Under the pieces are notes generated by a model. The model saw only the letters and a list, made by a program, of their open reading frames with translations, was not told the origin of the DNA and did no database searches. Below are positions 46,217-54,466 of a stretch of DNA of 64,000 nt, in pieces. The first letter of the stretch is position 1. Every line of letters starts with the position of its first letter. A program made the position numbers and the translations under genes. Origin of the DNA: Leekyejoonella antrihumi (GTDB lineage: Bacteria > Actinomycetota > Actinomycetes > Actinomycetales > Dermatophilaceae); NCBI RefSeq assembly GCF_007845645.1, contig NZ_VCQV01000016.1, forward strand, positions 1-64,000, in the 5' to 3' direction.

Positions 46217-48217
46217 ATGAAACACGCCGACATTGTCCGGGCCGTGCGGGCGGCAGAGACCACCTGGCATCCGTCCGAAAGCTCGTCGAACCACCTCACG
46301 GCGGCCGCGCTGCGTCTGCGCTGCGGCAACGTAGCAGCGGCAACGCCGGCGCCTCGCGAACCACGGCAGCCGCTGGATGTTGCCGAGGTGAACCACCGAT
46401 ACGCCGCACTGACCGACGGCGGCGCGTATGCAACGCAGCTGCGTGGCCGGGGCCCCGTCGCTCTACCTCCGCGGCCGATTTCTCTTCCACCTCGGCCGAT
46501 CCCCCCTCACCCGCCCACACCCACACCCCCGCCGCTGCCCACGCCCGCGCCCTCTCGACCGGGCATCGTCGACTGGCGCACCCAACAGGGACGCAGCGTG
46601 ATCACGCCAGTGAAGGATCAGGGCGGCTGCGGATCATGCGTAGCGTTCGCAGTCACCGCGCTCGTCGAGTCCCGCGTGCGAATCGAGCACGGGCTGACGG
46701 TCGACCTGTCTGAGGCGGATCTCTTCTATGGGTCCGGATGCAAATGCGCCGTCGGGTGGAATCCCGTGGGTGCGATCAGCCACGTGAAGTCGGCGGGCGA
46801 ACCACTAGAGCACGAGTTCCCTTACGTCGACGTCGACACGGCATATCGGGCTCTTCCGGCCCGCGGCGGCATGCTCGTGCGGCCCACCAGCGACGACTCG
46901 TGCACGTCCGTCGATGACCGCAAGAACTATCTCGCACATGTCGGGCCAATGGTTGGCTGCTTCGACGTATACGAGGACTTCGGCACCTACGGTGGCGGGG
47001 TCTATCGGCACTTGGTCGGAGAAAGGGTGGGCAGCCACTGCATCCAGATCATCGGGTATGACGACACGCAGAGCTGCTGGATCTGCAAGAACTCCTGGGG
47101 CACCGGTTGGGGTGAGTCCGGATTCTTCCGGATCGCATACGGCCAGTGTGGGATCGATGACACTGGCTCGATCCTCGGTATTGGTTCGAGTCCGTTCTAC
47201 GGCGTGGGCGGCACCCAGCTCGGGCCGGATTACACACCACATGACTTCATCGGCACGTTCGACGGAAGCGGGCATGACAAGATCCTGCGCTATCTGCCGG
47301 CGGAGAAGGAGTGGAGCCTCATTGACGCGGACCACCACCTGAGCACATCCCCTTCAGGCAGCACCAGCAACTTCGGCCAGGTGGGCGATGGTCGCCCGTT
47401 CTGGACCGGCGACTTCACCGGCAGCGGAAACACCGAGCTCACCTTCTACACGCCTTCTGACGGCAACTGGTGGCTCGGGAGGAATATCGGCGGCCAGCTC
47501 AGTTGGAGCCTCGCCGGCAACACGCTCGGCCACGGGGCGGGGGCGAACAACTTCGGGCAGGTCGCCGACGGCCGCCCGTTCTGGACCGGTGACTTCACCG
47601 GCAGCGGAAACACCGAGATCACCTTCTACACCCCTGCCGACGGCAACTGGTGGCTCGGCCAGTTCAGCACCACCGGCACCTTGACCTGGAGCCTGGCCGG
47701 CAACACCAACGGGTTCGGGCAGGTCGCCGACGGCCGCCCGTTCTGGACCGGTGACTTCACCGGCGACAAGCACCTGGACATCCTGTTCTACTACCCAGGT
47801 GACCACAACTGGTGGCTCGGCCAGTTCAGCACCACCGGCACGCTGACCTGGAGCCTGGCCGGCAACACCAACGGGTTCGGGCAGGTCGCCGACGGCCGCC
47901 CGTTCTGGACCGGTGACTTCACCGGCGACAAGCACCAGGACATCCTGTTCTACTACCCAGGTGACCACAACTGGTGGCTCGGCCAGTTCAGCACCACCGG
48001 CACCTTGACCTGGAGCCTGGCCGGCAACACCAACGGGTTCGGGCAGGTCGCCGACGGCCGCCCCTTCTGGGTGGGAGACTTCACCGGAAACGGCCGAAAG
48101 GATGTCATGTTCTTCTACCCCGGCGACGCGAACTGGTGGCTCGGCGAGTTCGGCGCGACAGGTGCACTGACCTGGTCGAACATCGGCAACACCCTGATCG
48201 CGCCGGCGCTTGCATGA
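46217..48217 (+). CDS. Papain-family (C1) cysteine peptidase with C-terminal beta-propeller-type repeats
   Basis: A protein of about 666 residues. Residues 1-80 are a short N-terminal region with no signal peptide or membrane helix, and 83-115 is a Pro-rich linker. Residues 118-325 are a papain fold: oxyanion Gln and nucleophile Cys in QGGCGSCVAF (Cys about 141), catalytic His in GSHCIQIIGYDD (about 274) and Asn in CKNSWGTGWGESGFF (about 292). From about 343 to the end are five to six repeats with FGQVADGRPFWTGDFTG and DILFYYPGDHNWWLG motifs, resembling FG-GAP/VCBS-type propeller blades. GGGGGAG lies six bases before the ATG at 46217 (another ATG is at 46214). The stop overlaps the start of a chagasin-family inhibitor gene. 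Confidence 0.88.
   Translation: MKHADIVRAVRAAETTWHPSESSSNHLTAAALRLRCGNVAAATPAPREPRQPLDVAEVNHRYAALTDGGAYATQLRGRGPVALPPRPISLPPRPIPPHPPTPTPPPLPTPAPSRPGIVDWRTQQGRSVITPVKDQGGCGSCVAFAVTALVESRVRIEHGLTVDLSEADLFYGSGCKCAVGWNPVGAISHVKSAGEPLEHEFPYVDVDTAYRALPARGGMLVRPTSDDSCTSVDDRKNYLAHVGPMVGCFDVYEDFGTYGGGVYRHLVGERVGSHCIQIIGYDDTQSCWICKNSWGTGWGESGFFRIAYGQCGIDDTGSILGIGSSPFYGVGGTQLGPDYTPHDFIGTFDGSGHDKILRYLPAEKEWSLIDADHHLSTSPSGSTSNFGQVGDGRPFWTGDFTGSGNTELTFYTPSDGNWWLGRNIGGQLSWSLAGNTLGHGAGANNFGQVADGRPFWTGDFTGSGNTEITFYTPADGNWWLGQFSTTGTLTWSLAGNTNGFGQVADGRPFWTGDFTGDKHLDILFYYPGDHNWWLGQFSTTGTLTWSLAGNTNGFGQVADGRPFWTGDFTGDKHQDILFYYPGDHNWWLGQFSTTGTLTWSLAGNTNGFGQVADGRPFWVGDFTGNGRKDVMFFYPGDANWWLGEFGATGALTWSNIGNTLIAPALA
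47550..48190 (+). repeat. 162-base near-identical tandem repeats
   Basis: The block beginning GGCAACACCAACGGGTTCGG recurs at 47699, 47861 and 48023, exactly 162 bases (54 codons) apart, with almost no differences in between; a related first copy begins near 47545. Such low divergence points to recent duplication or gene conversion, with likely length variation among strains. Confidence 0.9.
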
Positions 48218-48501
48218 GCGCGCTGATTGAGGTCCGGGTCGGGGAGTCGTTCGCGCTCCCCGACCTGGCCGAGGCCGGCGGCACGGGCTACCTGTGGTCC
48301 ATCCCGCAGGTGCCGGAGGCGATCCGCATCGTCTCCAGCGAGCACCACCAGTCCGAGCACGCGCCGGCCGGCGCGTCCGGTGTCCGTCGCTTCGTCCTTC
48401 AACCCATGGTGTCAGGCACCCACAACGTCGTAGCCGAGTTGCGTCGACCGTGGGGGTCAGAGGCTCGCGACAGACTCACCTTCGAGATCCACGTGGTCTG
48501 A
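48214..48501 (+). CDS. Chagasin-family (I42) cysteine peptidase inhibitor
   Basis: A 95-residue protein with the three loop motifs by which chagasin-type inhibitors block papain-like proteases: GGTGYLW at 22-28 (family NPTTGYxW), GASGVRRF at 53-60 (family GxGGxxxF) and RRPWG at 77-81 (family RPW). The sheet-forming pattern between them also fits. There is no signal peptide. Its ATG overlaps the stop of the papain-family gene (ATGA), so both proteins are made together. The obvious target is the coupled peptidase, which suggests that the inhibitor protects the cell from it. Confidence 0.88.
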   Translation: MSALIEVRVGESFALPDLAEAGGTGYLWSIPQVPEAIRIVSSEHHQSEHAPAGASGVRRFVLQPMVSGTHNVVAELRRPWGSEARDRLTFEIHVV

Positions 48502-48520
48502 ACTACGGCACGGAACTCAG

Positions 48521-48988
48521 TCACCCCAGCCCGGGCATGTGGCCCAGCAGGTCGGTTGCCCAGCCCGGGAAGAACGACGGCACACCGCCGATCGCAAACA
48601 GCCCCCAAAAGACCAGCAGCACCAGCACCACGATGCCGAGGGTCACCAGGCCCTGCATCCACCACGGCTGCCGCTGCATCCACCGCCCCCACGCGGCCAC
48701 CTTCTGCTGGGCGAACCGCAGCAGCCGCTTCGCCCAGGCGAACTCCGTGGCCCAGACGCCGATGCCGGCAAAGATGATCACCCACCCCGGGCCGGGCAGC
48801 GGCAGCAGGATGATCCCGCCGACAACAATCGCGGCACCGACAACGGCAATGCCACAGCGGTATGCCGTGTTGACCAGCGGATTTGCGCGGATTCGTCGAC
48901 GCCACGCGAATCGCTCGGCCGGCGCGTCCCCCTCCGCGGTGGGATCGGCCGGCCGCACGGTCTGCTGAGGCGAGCGATTGCCCGACAT
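48521..48988 (-). CDS. PGPGW-motif (TIGR02611-type) transmembrane protein
   Basis: A 155-residue membrane protein with the PLPGPGWVIIFAGI motif that defines a small actinobacterial family of unknown function. Hydrophobic helices lie at about 45-80 (split by the motif) and 115-135, with a charged N-terminus. It begins immediately before the pabC-like gene's stop on the same strand (shared base 48988), so it may be the last gene of the pab operon. It converges with the inhibitor gene. Confidence 0.85.
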   Translation of the reverse strand: MSGNRSPQQTVRPADPTAEGDAPAERFAWRRRIRANPLVNTAYRCGIAVVGAAIVVGGIILLPLPGPGWVIIFAGIGVWATEFAWAKRLLRFAQQKVAAWGRWMQRQPWWMQGLVTLGIVVLVLLVFWGLFAIGGVPSFFPGWATDLLGHMPGLG

Positions 48989-49818
48989 TACATATCCAAC
49001 GAGGCCGCGGTCCTCGCAAACGCCTTCGCGGCGGCTGCAGTCACCGGACCGGGCGCGGCCACCTCGTGGTCCCCGACAGCGTGCACCGCCTGGACATCCC
49101 GCGTCGAGGAGGTGATGAAGACCTCTTCGGCAGTGTTCAGCACGTCCAGCGGCAGCGTCACCTCACGGATCGGAATGCCCGCCTGCGCGCACGCCTCGAG
49201 CACGACGCCGCGGGTGATCCCCGGGAGCAGCCCCGACTCGACCGGCGGTGTCAGGATCTCGCCGTCGACGACCACGAAGATGTTGCTTCCGGTGCCCTCG
49301 CACAGCTCACCGCGGGTGTTGGCGAGGATCGCCTCGGACGCACCCTTGGCCTTGGCGGCTGCGAGGGCGACGACGTTCTCCGCATACGACGTGGTCTTGA
49401 GCCCGACGACCGCGCTGCGCTCGTTGCGGGTCCACGGCACGACCGCGATCTTGGTGCTGCCCGCCGGGCGGGCCTGCGGGCCGGCCGTGACGATGTAGGT
49501 CAGCGGCACGTCCAGTCGGTCGGAGCCGAGCGGCCCCGCTCCCCCGGTCACGCTGTAGCGCAGCCGGCCGAACTCCAGTGGCTCCGACAGCACAGCCGCG
49601 ATCCCGTCCGCAAGCACCGACCGGTCGGCTGCGGGCAGGCCGAGCCCCTTCAACGACCGGTCGAGCCGGGCGTGGTGCCGCTCCAGCGCAAAGACCTTGG
49701 TGTCCTCCACCTTGCAGGTCTCGAAGACACCGTCGCCCACGGTCACCCCGTGGTCGAGCGCGCTGATGCTCGGCTTGCCGTCGACCCGCTCGCCGTCGAC
49801 CCACACCCGAATGTCCAT
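48988..49818 (-). CDS. pabC: Class IV aminotransferase, probably 4-amino-4-deoxychorismate lyase (PabC)
   Basis: A 276-residue PLP enzyme of fold type IV, with the N-terminal ISALDHGVTVGDGVFET motif, the PLP Lys in GLKTTSYAEN and the segment EGTGSNIFVVVDGEILTP. GGAGAAG precedes the ATG at 49818. Position right after a PabB-type gene supports aminodeoxychorismate lyase, which gives p-aminobenzoate for folate; branched-chain or D-amino-acid aminotransferases share this fold and cannot be fully excluded. Confidence 0.82.
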   Translation of the reverse strand: MDIRVWVDGERVDGKPSISALDHGVTVGDGVFETCKVEDTKVFALERHHARLDRSLKGLGLPAADRSVLADGIAAVLSEPLEFGRLRYSVTGGAGPLGSDRLDVPLTYIVTAGPQARPAGSTKIAVVPWTRNERSAVVGLKTTSYAENVVALAAAKAKGASEAILANTRGELCEGTGSNIFVVVDGEILTPPVESGLLPGITRGVVLEACAQAGIPIREVTLPLDVLNTAEEVFITSSTRDVQAVHAVGDHEVAAPGPVTAAAAKAFARTAASLDM

Positions 49819-49820
49819 GC

Positions 49821-50882
49821 TCACTTCTCCTGCCCACCGATGGCTAGCTCCGCCAGCGCGACCAGGCGGCGCGCCTTCAGCACAGTCTCGCACCACTCCC
49901 CCTCGGGGTCCGAACCCCACGTAATGCCAGCACCGGTGCCGAACCGCAGCACCCGCCTGTCTCCATCGTCCCGCGCCGCCCAGAACGTCCGTATGCCGAC
50001 CGCCAGGCGAGCCGTGCGTGTCTCGTTGTCGACGTACCCGATCGCACCGCAGTAGGGCCCACGCGGCACCGGTTCGAGTCGACGAATGGCCTTCAGCGCC
50101 GACGACTTCGGCGCGCCGGACACGGACCCAGGCGGAAATGCGGCGGCAAGAATCTCGCTCCACCGCGCCCCGGGACGCAGCCGAGACGAGACGGTCGACA
50201 CCAGGTGGGTGGATCCCGGATAGGCCTCCGGCACGCACAATCCGTCGACGGCGACAGTCCCCGGCACGCTGACCGACGACAGGTCGTTACGGACCAGATC
50301 GGTGATCATGACGTTCTCGGTGTGGTCCTTGGGCAGCATCCGCCCACCGGCCGGCGCCGTGCCCTTGATCGGGCTCGAGGTCAGTCGATCGCCGCCCCGC
50401 GCAAGATAGAGCTCGGGCGAGGCGCACACCACGTCCAGGCCGGCCTCCGGGATGTCGATCCGCGCGGCATACCTCGCCGGATTGTGTTCTGCCAGAGTCA
50501 GGGCCAGTCGGTCCAGGTTCGCGCCCTCCGCGATCTCGCGCTCCATCACCCGGCAGAGATTGACCTGATAAACCTCACCGCGCCGGATCAGCGCGCGGAT
50601 CTGCTCCACCCCGTCGCGGTATTCTGTGCGCCCCAGCGAGGTGCGCCACCGTGTCAGGTCGGCGTCCGGCGGGGTTGTGACCGGAGCGGACGGCACGTCG
50701 TCGACGTGCAGGCTGCGCTCGATCTCTGCCATCCGGACTGCGGTCAGGTGCCCCTCGAAGGTCAGCACGACCACCCATACGCCCGGTTCGTCGAGACTCT
50801 GCAGGTCGTGGCGGATCTCGGCGACACCGTCCGCGCGCAGCCCGCGAAAGCTTGCGGTGCCGCGAGCGAGGGAGACCGTCAT
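49821..50882 (-). CDS. pabB: Aminodeoxychorismate synthase component I (PabB-type chorismate-binding enzyme)
   Basis: A 353-residue chorismate-binding protein with PIKGTAPAG, ENVMITDLVRNDLS, the active-site GSVSGAPK and FGTGAGITWGSDPEGE motifs. The N-terminal domain is reduced compared with full PabB (about 450), as in many actinobacterial copies. It overlaps the upstream amidase by a few bases at its start (ATGA) and lies three bases before pabC. Together they make p-aminobenzoate from chorismate; a glutamine amidotransferase subunit must come from elsewhere. Confidence 0.88.
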   Translation of the reverse strand: MTVSLARGTASFRGLRADGVAEIRHDLQSLDEPGVWVVVLTFEGHLTAVRMAEIERSLHVDDVPSAPVTTPPDADLTRWRTSLGRTEYRDGVEQIRALIRRGEVYQVNLCRVMEREIAEGANLDRLALTLAEHNPARYAARIDIPEAGLDVVCASPELYLARGGDRLTSSPIKGTAPAGGRMLPKDHTENVMITDLVRNDLSSVSVPGTVAVDGLCVPEAYPGSTHLVSTVSSRLRPGARWSEILAAAFPPGSVSGAPKSSALKAIRRLEPVPRGPYCGAIGYVDNETRTARLAVGIRTFWAARDDGDRRVLRFGTGAGITWGSDPEGEWCETVLKARRLVALAELAIGGQEK

Positions 50883-52348
50883 CACCCCAGAGGCGGGCGG
50901 CGGCGGACCCACTGGGTGGCCTGCTCGTAGGCGTACGCGATCTGCAGGACAGCATGGTCCGCATGCCGCCCACCGATGATCTGGATCCCGGTTGGCAGAC
51001 CGGCTGCGTTGAACCCGGCCGGCATTGCTGCGACGGGGTGGCCGGTCATCGTCCACGGCGCCACCGTCTCCATCCACCGGTGGTAGGTGTCCATCGGTCG
51101 GCCGTCGATGGCCGTCGGCCAGTGCACCGTCTTGTCGAACGGAAACACCTGAGCGCTCGGCGCAATCACCACGTCATACGTGCTGAAGAGGTCGGCGGCA
51201 ACGGCGTACCATTCGGCGCGCTCCTGCGCCGCACGGGTGATGTCGCGCGCGGACAACCGCAGGCCACGCTCGAGCTCCCACACCAGTTCCGGTTTCATCA
51301 GGGCACGCACGTCCGGGTCGTCGTAGAGATCGGCCAGCCACAGGTTGCCCCAGGATCGCCAGGTCAGGTAGAGGTCCCAGATCCGCGCGGGGTCGAACCG
51401 CGGAAGCACTGCGTCGACCCGGCAGCCAAGGCCCCGCAGCGTGCCCAACGCGTCCTCGCACAGCGACAGGATGCCCGGCTCGGTCGCCAGATAGCCGTCC
51501 CAGTCGCCAACCCAGGCAACGGTGGTCCCGCTGATGTCCCGGTCCAGGTCTTGCGACAGGCCCTTCGGGTCGTCGTCGATGCCCAGCGCGGACGCCCGGT
51601 CCGGCCCGGCCATCGTCGACAACAGACGCGCCACGTCCGTCACGGTGCGGCCCATCGCACCACTGACACCGCCGTAGGCGATGAACCCGGGCTCGGGGAT
51701 CCTCCCCCAGGACGGGCGGAAACCGATGGTGTTGGTGAAAGCAGGCGGATTCCGCAGCGAGCCCATGTGGTCCGACCCGTCGGCCACCGGCAGCATCCTC
51801 GCCGCGACTGCCGCCGCGCCGCCACCACTGCTGCCGCCCGCAGTGCGGGACACGTCATACGGTGTGGCTGTCGCGCCCCAGACCGGGTTGTAGGTCTGCG
51901 AACCCAGGCCGAACTCGGGGGTGTTCGTCTTGCCGATGATGATCGCGCCGGCCTCGCGGATCCGGCGCACCACCAGGTCGTCGGTGTCGGCGACTCGGTC
52001 GGCGTAGATCGGCGAACCGCAGGTGTGCGGAAGGCCCCTGGCTGCGGCAAGGTCCTTGATCGCATGCGGCAGCCCGTGCATCCACCCGCGACTGTGCCCC
52101 GCGGCGAACTCGGCGTCGCACTGGCGAGCCTCGGCCAGCACCTCGCCGCGATCCCGTAGGCCGATGATCGCGTTCAAGGTCGGGTTGTGCCGGTCGATCT
52201 GGTCGAGGTGGGCCTCCATCACCTCCACGCACGACACCTGCCGGCGCGCAATCATTGCCGACAGCTCGGAGGCGGTGCACTGCACCAGTGCGTCGCCGCC
52301 GGCAGGTGCTCCCAAGGACTGCGGTGAGGTCGTCACACCGGCGATCAT
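50882..52348 (-). CDS. Amidase signature family enzyme
   Basis: A 488-residue amidase with Lys98 (HAIKDLAAARG), Ser173 (AGGSSGGG) and nucleophile Ser197 (GSDHMGSLRNP), again 24 residues apart. The GSDHMGS form with HMG is typical of a broad group of 6-aminohexanoate-cyclic-dimer-hydrolase or aryl-amidase-like enzymes. It is the first gene of an amidase-pabB-pabC operon, coupled to pabB by overlap. The substrate is unknown. It is the third AS amidase in the window. Confidence 0.88.
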   Translation of the reverse strand: MIAGVTTSPQSLGAPAGGDALVQCTASELSAMIARRQVSCVEVMEAHLDQIDRHNPTLNAIIGLRDRGEVLAEARQCDAEFAAGHSRGWMHGLPHAIKDLAAARGLPHTCGSPIYADRVADTDDLVVRRIREAGAIIIGKTNTPEFGLGSQTYNPVWGATATPYDVSRTAGGSSGGGAAAVAARMLPVADGSDHMGSLRNPPAFTNTIGFRPSWGRIPEPGFIAYGGVSGAMGRTVTDVARLLSTMAGPDRASALGIDDDPKGLSQDLDRDISGTTVAWVGDWDGYLATEPGILSLCEDALGTLRGLGCRVDAVLPRFDPARIWDLYLTWRSWGNLWLADLYDDPDVRALMKPELVWELERGLRLSARDITRAAQERAEWYAVAADLFSTYDVVIAPSAQVFPFDKTVHWPTAIDGRPMDTYHRWMETVAPWTMTGHPVAAMPAGFNAAGLPTGIQIIGGRHADHAVLQIAYAYEQATQWVRRRPPLG

Positions 52349-52459
52349 CCCACCTCAAGCGGCTGTCGGCGCGGGGGTGGCCGCCACCGCGAACGCAACC
52401 GTCCTGCCCGCCCCTGACCGGGCAGGACGAGCGGCCCCGCGAGCGCGACGGTCCGAGGG

Positions 52460-53281
52460 TCAGCTGGAGGTGCGGCCGTAGAAGAGCTCGGACGTGAGGT
52501 CGTTCAGGCGCATGTCCGGCCGCTCGCCGTAGGTGAGCACCGAGTTGATCCGCGGCGTCTCACCCTTGACGGGCGTCACCGTGTGCAGTGCGTGCTCGCC
52601 CCGGAAGAACGCCAGCGTGCCGGGAGCTGCTGGCAGCACACGGAGACGGCTCGTGTCGCCCCGCAGCACCTGCTCGACCTCGTCGTAGTGCTCCTGCTCC
52701 TGCGACCGCAGTCCCGGCGCGTAGAGGAACTCGCCGCCCTCGTCAGCGGGCTGATACATCACCGTCATCGAGAACTCGCTGCGGTCGAAGTGCCAGCCGA
52801 GCTCGTCACCGGGCTTGAAGGTCGTGATCTGCAGCGCGTCCAGCGGGTCCGCGCTGCGGTAGAGCACCGGCTTCTCCAACACTGTGGCGATGAACGCCGT
52901 CAGGTCATCGGACTCGTAGAGACGGCGCAGGGGGGCGTCGCCGGGGATGTGGTCGTAGGCGATGCCGTGCTTGGCCGACCGCACCTGGTGGGCGCGCGGG
53001 TGGCTGGTCGGCACGGTCTCGTCGGCGGGCTCGAAGTAGATGGTGTGCGTCCGGTCCGAGCTCCACGCCTTGTCGGCAAGCTCGCCGGCGACCCGCACCA
53101 TCCGCGCAACGGCATCCCGCGTGATGAAGCCCTCCAGGTTGCAGACTCCGGTCTCGGCCAGCTCGGCCTGGCACTCCTGGACGAGCCGCCGCCCACGCTC
53201 GCTCGCGAGGTCATGGATCGGGTAACGGTCGAGGTCGACGACGTCGGCATATGTCGGTGCACTCATGGTGGTCTGGGACAT
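52460..53281 (-). CDS. 2-oxoglutarate/Fe(II)-dependent oxygenase, ArpA/HalD-like
   Basis: A 273-residue cupin-fold oxygenase. The iron facial triad is His164, Asp166 (GWHFDRSEF) and His233 (EHALHTVTPV), with Arg244 (PRINSVLTYG) to bind 2-oxoglutarate. The sequence resembles ArpA and the amino-acid halogenase/hydroxylase group around BesD. Because Asp is kept rather than Gly, hydroxylation, not chlorination, is expected, probably of a free amino acid or related small molecule. GAGGAG lies seven bases before the ATG at 53281. It is divergent from a LysR regulator. Confidence 0.82.
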   Translation of the reverse strand: MSQTTMSAPTYADVVDLDRYPIHDLASERGRRLVQECQAELAETGVCNLEGFITRDAVARMVRVAGELADKAWSSDRTHTIYFEPADETVPTSHPRAHQVRSAKHGIAYDHIPGDAPLRRLYESDDLTAFIATVLEKPVLYRSADPLDALQITTFKPGDELGWHFDRSEFSMTVMYQPADEGGEFLYAPGLRSQEQEHYDEVEQVLRGDTSRLRVLPAAPGTLAFFRGEHALHTVTPVKGETPRINSVLTYGERPDMRLNDLTSELFYGRTSS

Positions 53282-53377
53282 CGTCGGGCTCCTCGCCGCT
53301 GAACGTGCACCCCGGAGAGTGCCTGTGTGTGATTCATCCTCGCCCGGCGGAAGAATTAGGGCCAGTCAGTCTCTTGA

Positions 53378-53389
53378 TTATGCTCATAA
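53378..53389. promoter_or_regulatory. LysR-type palindrome TTATG-CT-CATAA
   Basis: A perfect five-base inverted repeat with a two-base centre, 20 bases before the LysR start and about 100 before the divergent oxygenase. The T-N10-A form suits a LysR binding box. Confidence 0.5.
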
Positions 53390-53408
53390 GGAAACGTAAT
53401 GATCAGGT

Positions 53409-54341
53409 ATGGCCAACCCGTACGACTCCATCGAGCTGCGCCACCTGGTCGCGCTCTCCGCGATTGCCCAGACCGGGTCCTTCTCCCGTGCCGCCGAGCA
53501 GCTGGGCTATACCCAGTCGGCCGTCAGCCAGCAGATTGCCCGGCTCGAACGCCATCTCGGGCAGCGGCTGGTCGAACGCCGTGGCGGTCCGCGTGCCATC
53601 GCGTTGACGGCCGCCGGTCAGGTGCTCGTCAGACATGCGGATGCCGTCGTGGCCCGGCTGGCGAGCGCCCGCGCCGACCTGCGTGCGCTCGCCAGTGGCA
53701 CTGCCGGAACCCTTCGGGTGGGCTGCTATCAAAGCGTGGGAGCCCGCCTCCTGCCACGCATCCTGCGCGAGTTCGTCGCCACCTGGCCTCAGGTCGAGGT
53801 CGAGCTGCACGAGCATGAGGACGACGCCGAGCTGCTCGCCATGGTCGAGCACGGCGAGCTCGATCTCACCTTCGTCGCACTGCCCATGATGCCCGGGCCA
53901 TTCGCGCATCGCGAGCTGCTCGAAGATCCCTACGTCGCAGTGGTCCCACGGGAGAGCCCCCTCGGCGCCGACGGTCGCGCCGTGCCCACGTCCGCGCTCG
54001 AGGGTATACCGCTGGTGACCTATGGCCGGATGCGAGACGTTCACGCGATTGAGCATCGTCTCGGTCGCCCAGCACTCGCAGCTCAGATCCTCTTCCGTTC
54101 CAACGACAACGGGACGATCATTGGACTTGTTGCCGAGGGCGTCGGCACCGCAGTGGTGTCGTGGCTGTCGGTCGATCCGGCACGCGACGACGTCCGGACC
54201 GTGCTCATCGACGGCATCCCACCACGCATCGTGGGCATCGCGTGGCACCGCGACCGCTACCACCTGCCCGCTGCAGAGTCATTCATCCGGGTCGCGCAGC
54301 AGGTGGCGTATGCCGTGCAAGGCGCTGCGCCCGTGCAGTGA
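53409..54341 (+). CDS. LysR-family transcriptional regulator
   Basis: A 310-residue regulator with an N-terminal winged helix (LRHLVALSAIAQTGSFSRAA, then EQLGYTQSAVSQQIARLE) and a two-lobed effector-binding domain. It is divergent from the 2OG oxygenase, the usual layout for a LysR activator and its target, with a small palindrome in between. It precedes narG in the same direction after a 125-base gap, but a role in nitrate respiration is not indicated. Confidence 0.92.
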   Translation: MANPYDSIELRHLVALSAIAQTGSFSRAAEQLGYTQSAVSQQIARLERHLGQRLVERRGGPRAIALTAAGQVLVRHADAVVARLASARADLRALASGTAGTLRVGCYQSVGARLLPRILREFVATWPQVEVELHEHEDDAELLAMVEHGELDLTFVALPMMPGPFAHRELLEDPYVAVVPRESPLGADGRAVPTSALEGIPLVTYGRMRDVHAIEHRLGRPALAAQILFRSNDNGTIIGLVAEGVGTAVVSWLSVDPARDDVRTVLIDGIPPRIVGIAWHRDRYHLPAAESFIRVAQQVAYAVQGAAPVQ

Positions 54342-54466
54342 CCCACCTGCGTGGTTCCTGAAGTATCGCGGAAGATCAACGGTTCTAGCACAATTCGGCC
54401 ACTCCAAGGGCTACCGTCTACCTATCGAGCACACAGTGGCGTGTAGCGGCCGATGGAGGCGCAGGG

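Noticed and set aside
54342-54466. Possible FNR/Crp-type site before narG
   Set aside because: No TTGAT-N4-ATCAA or similar palindrome was found; only single half-site-like words such as GATCAA.
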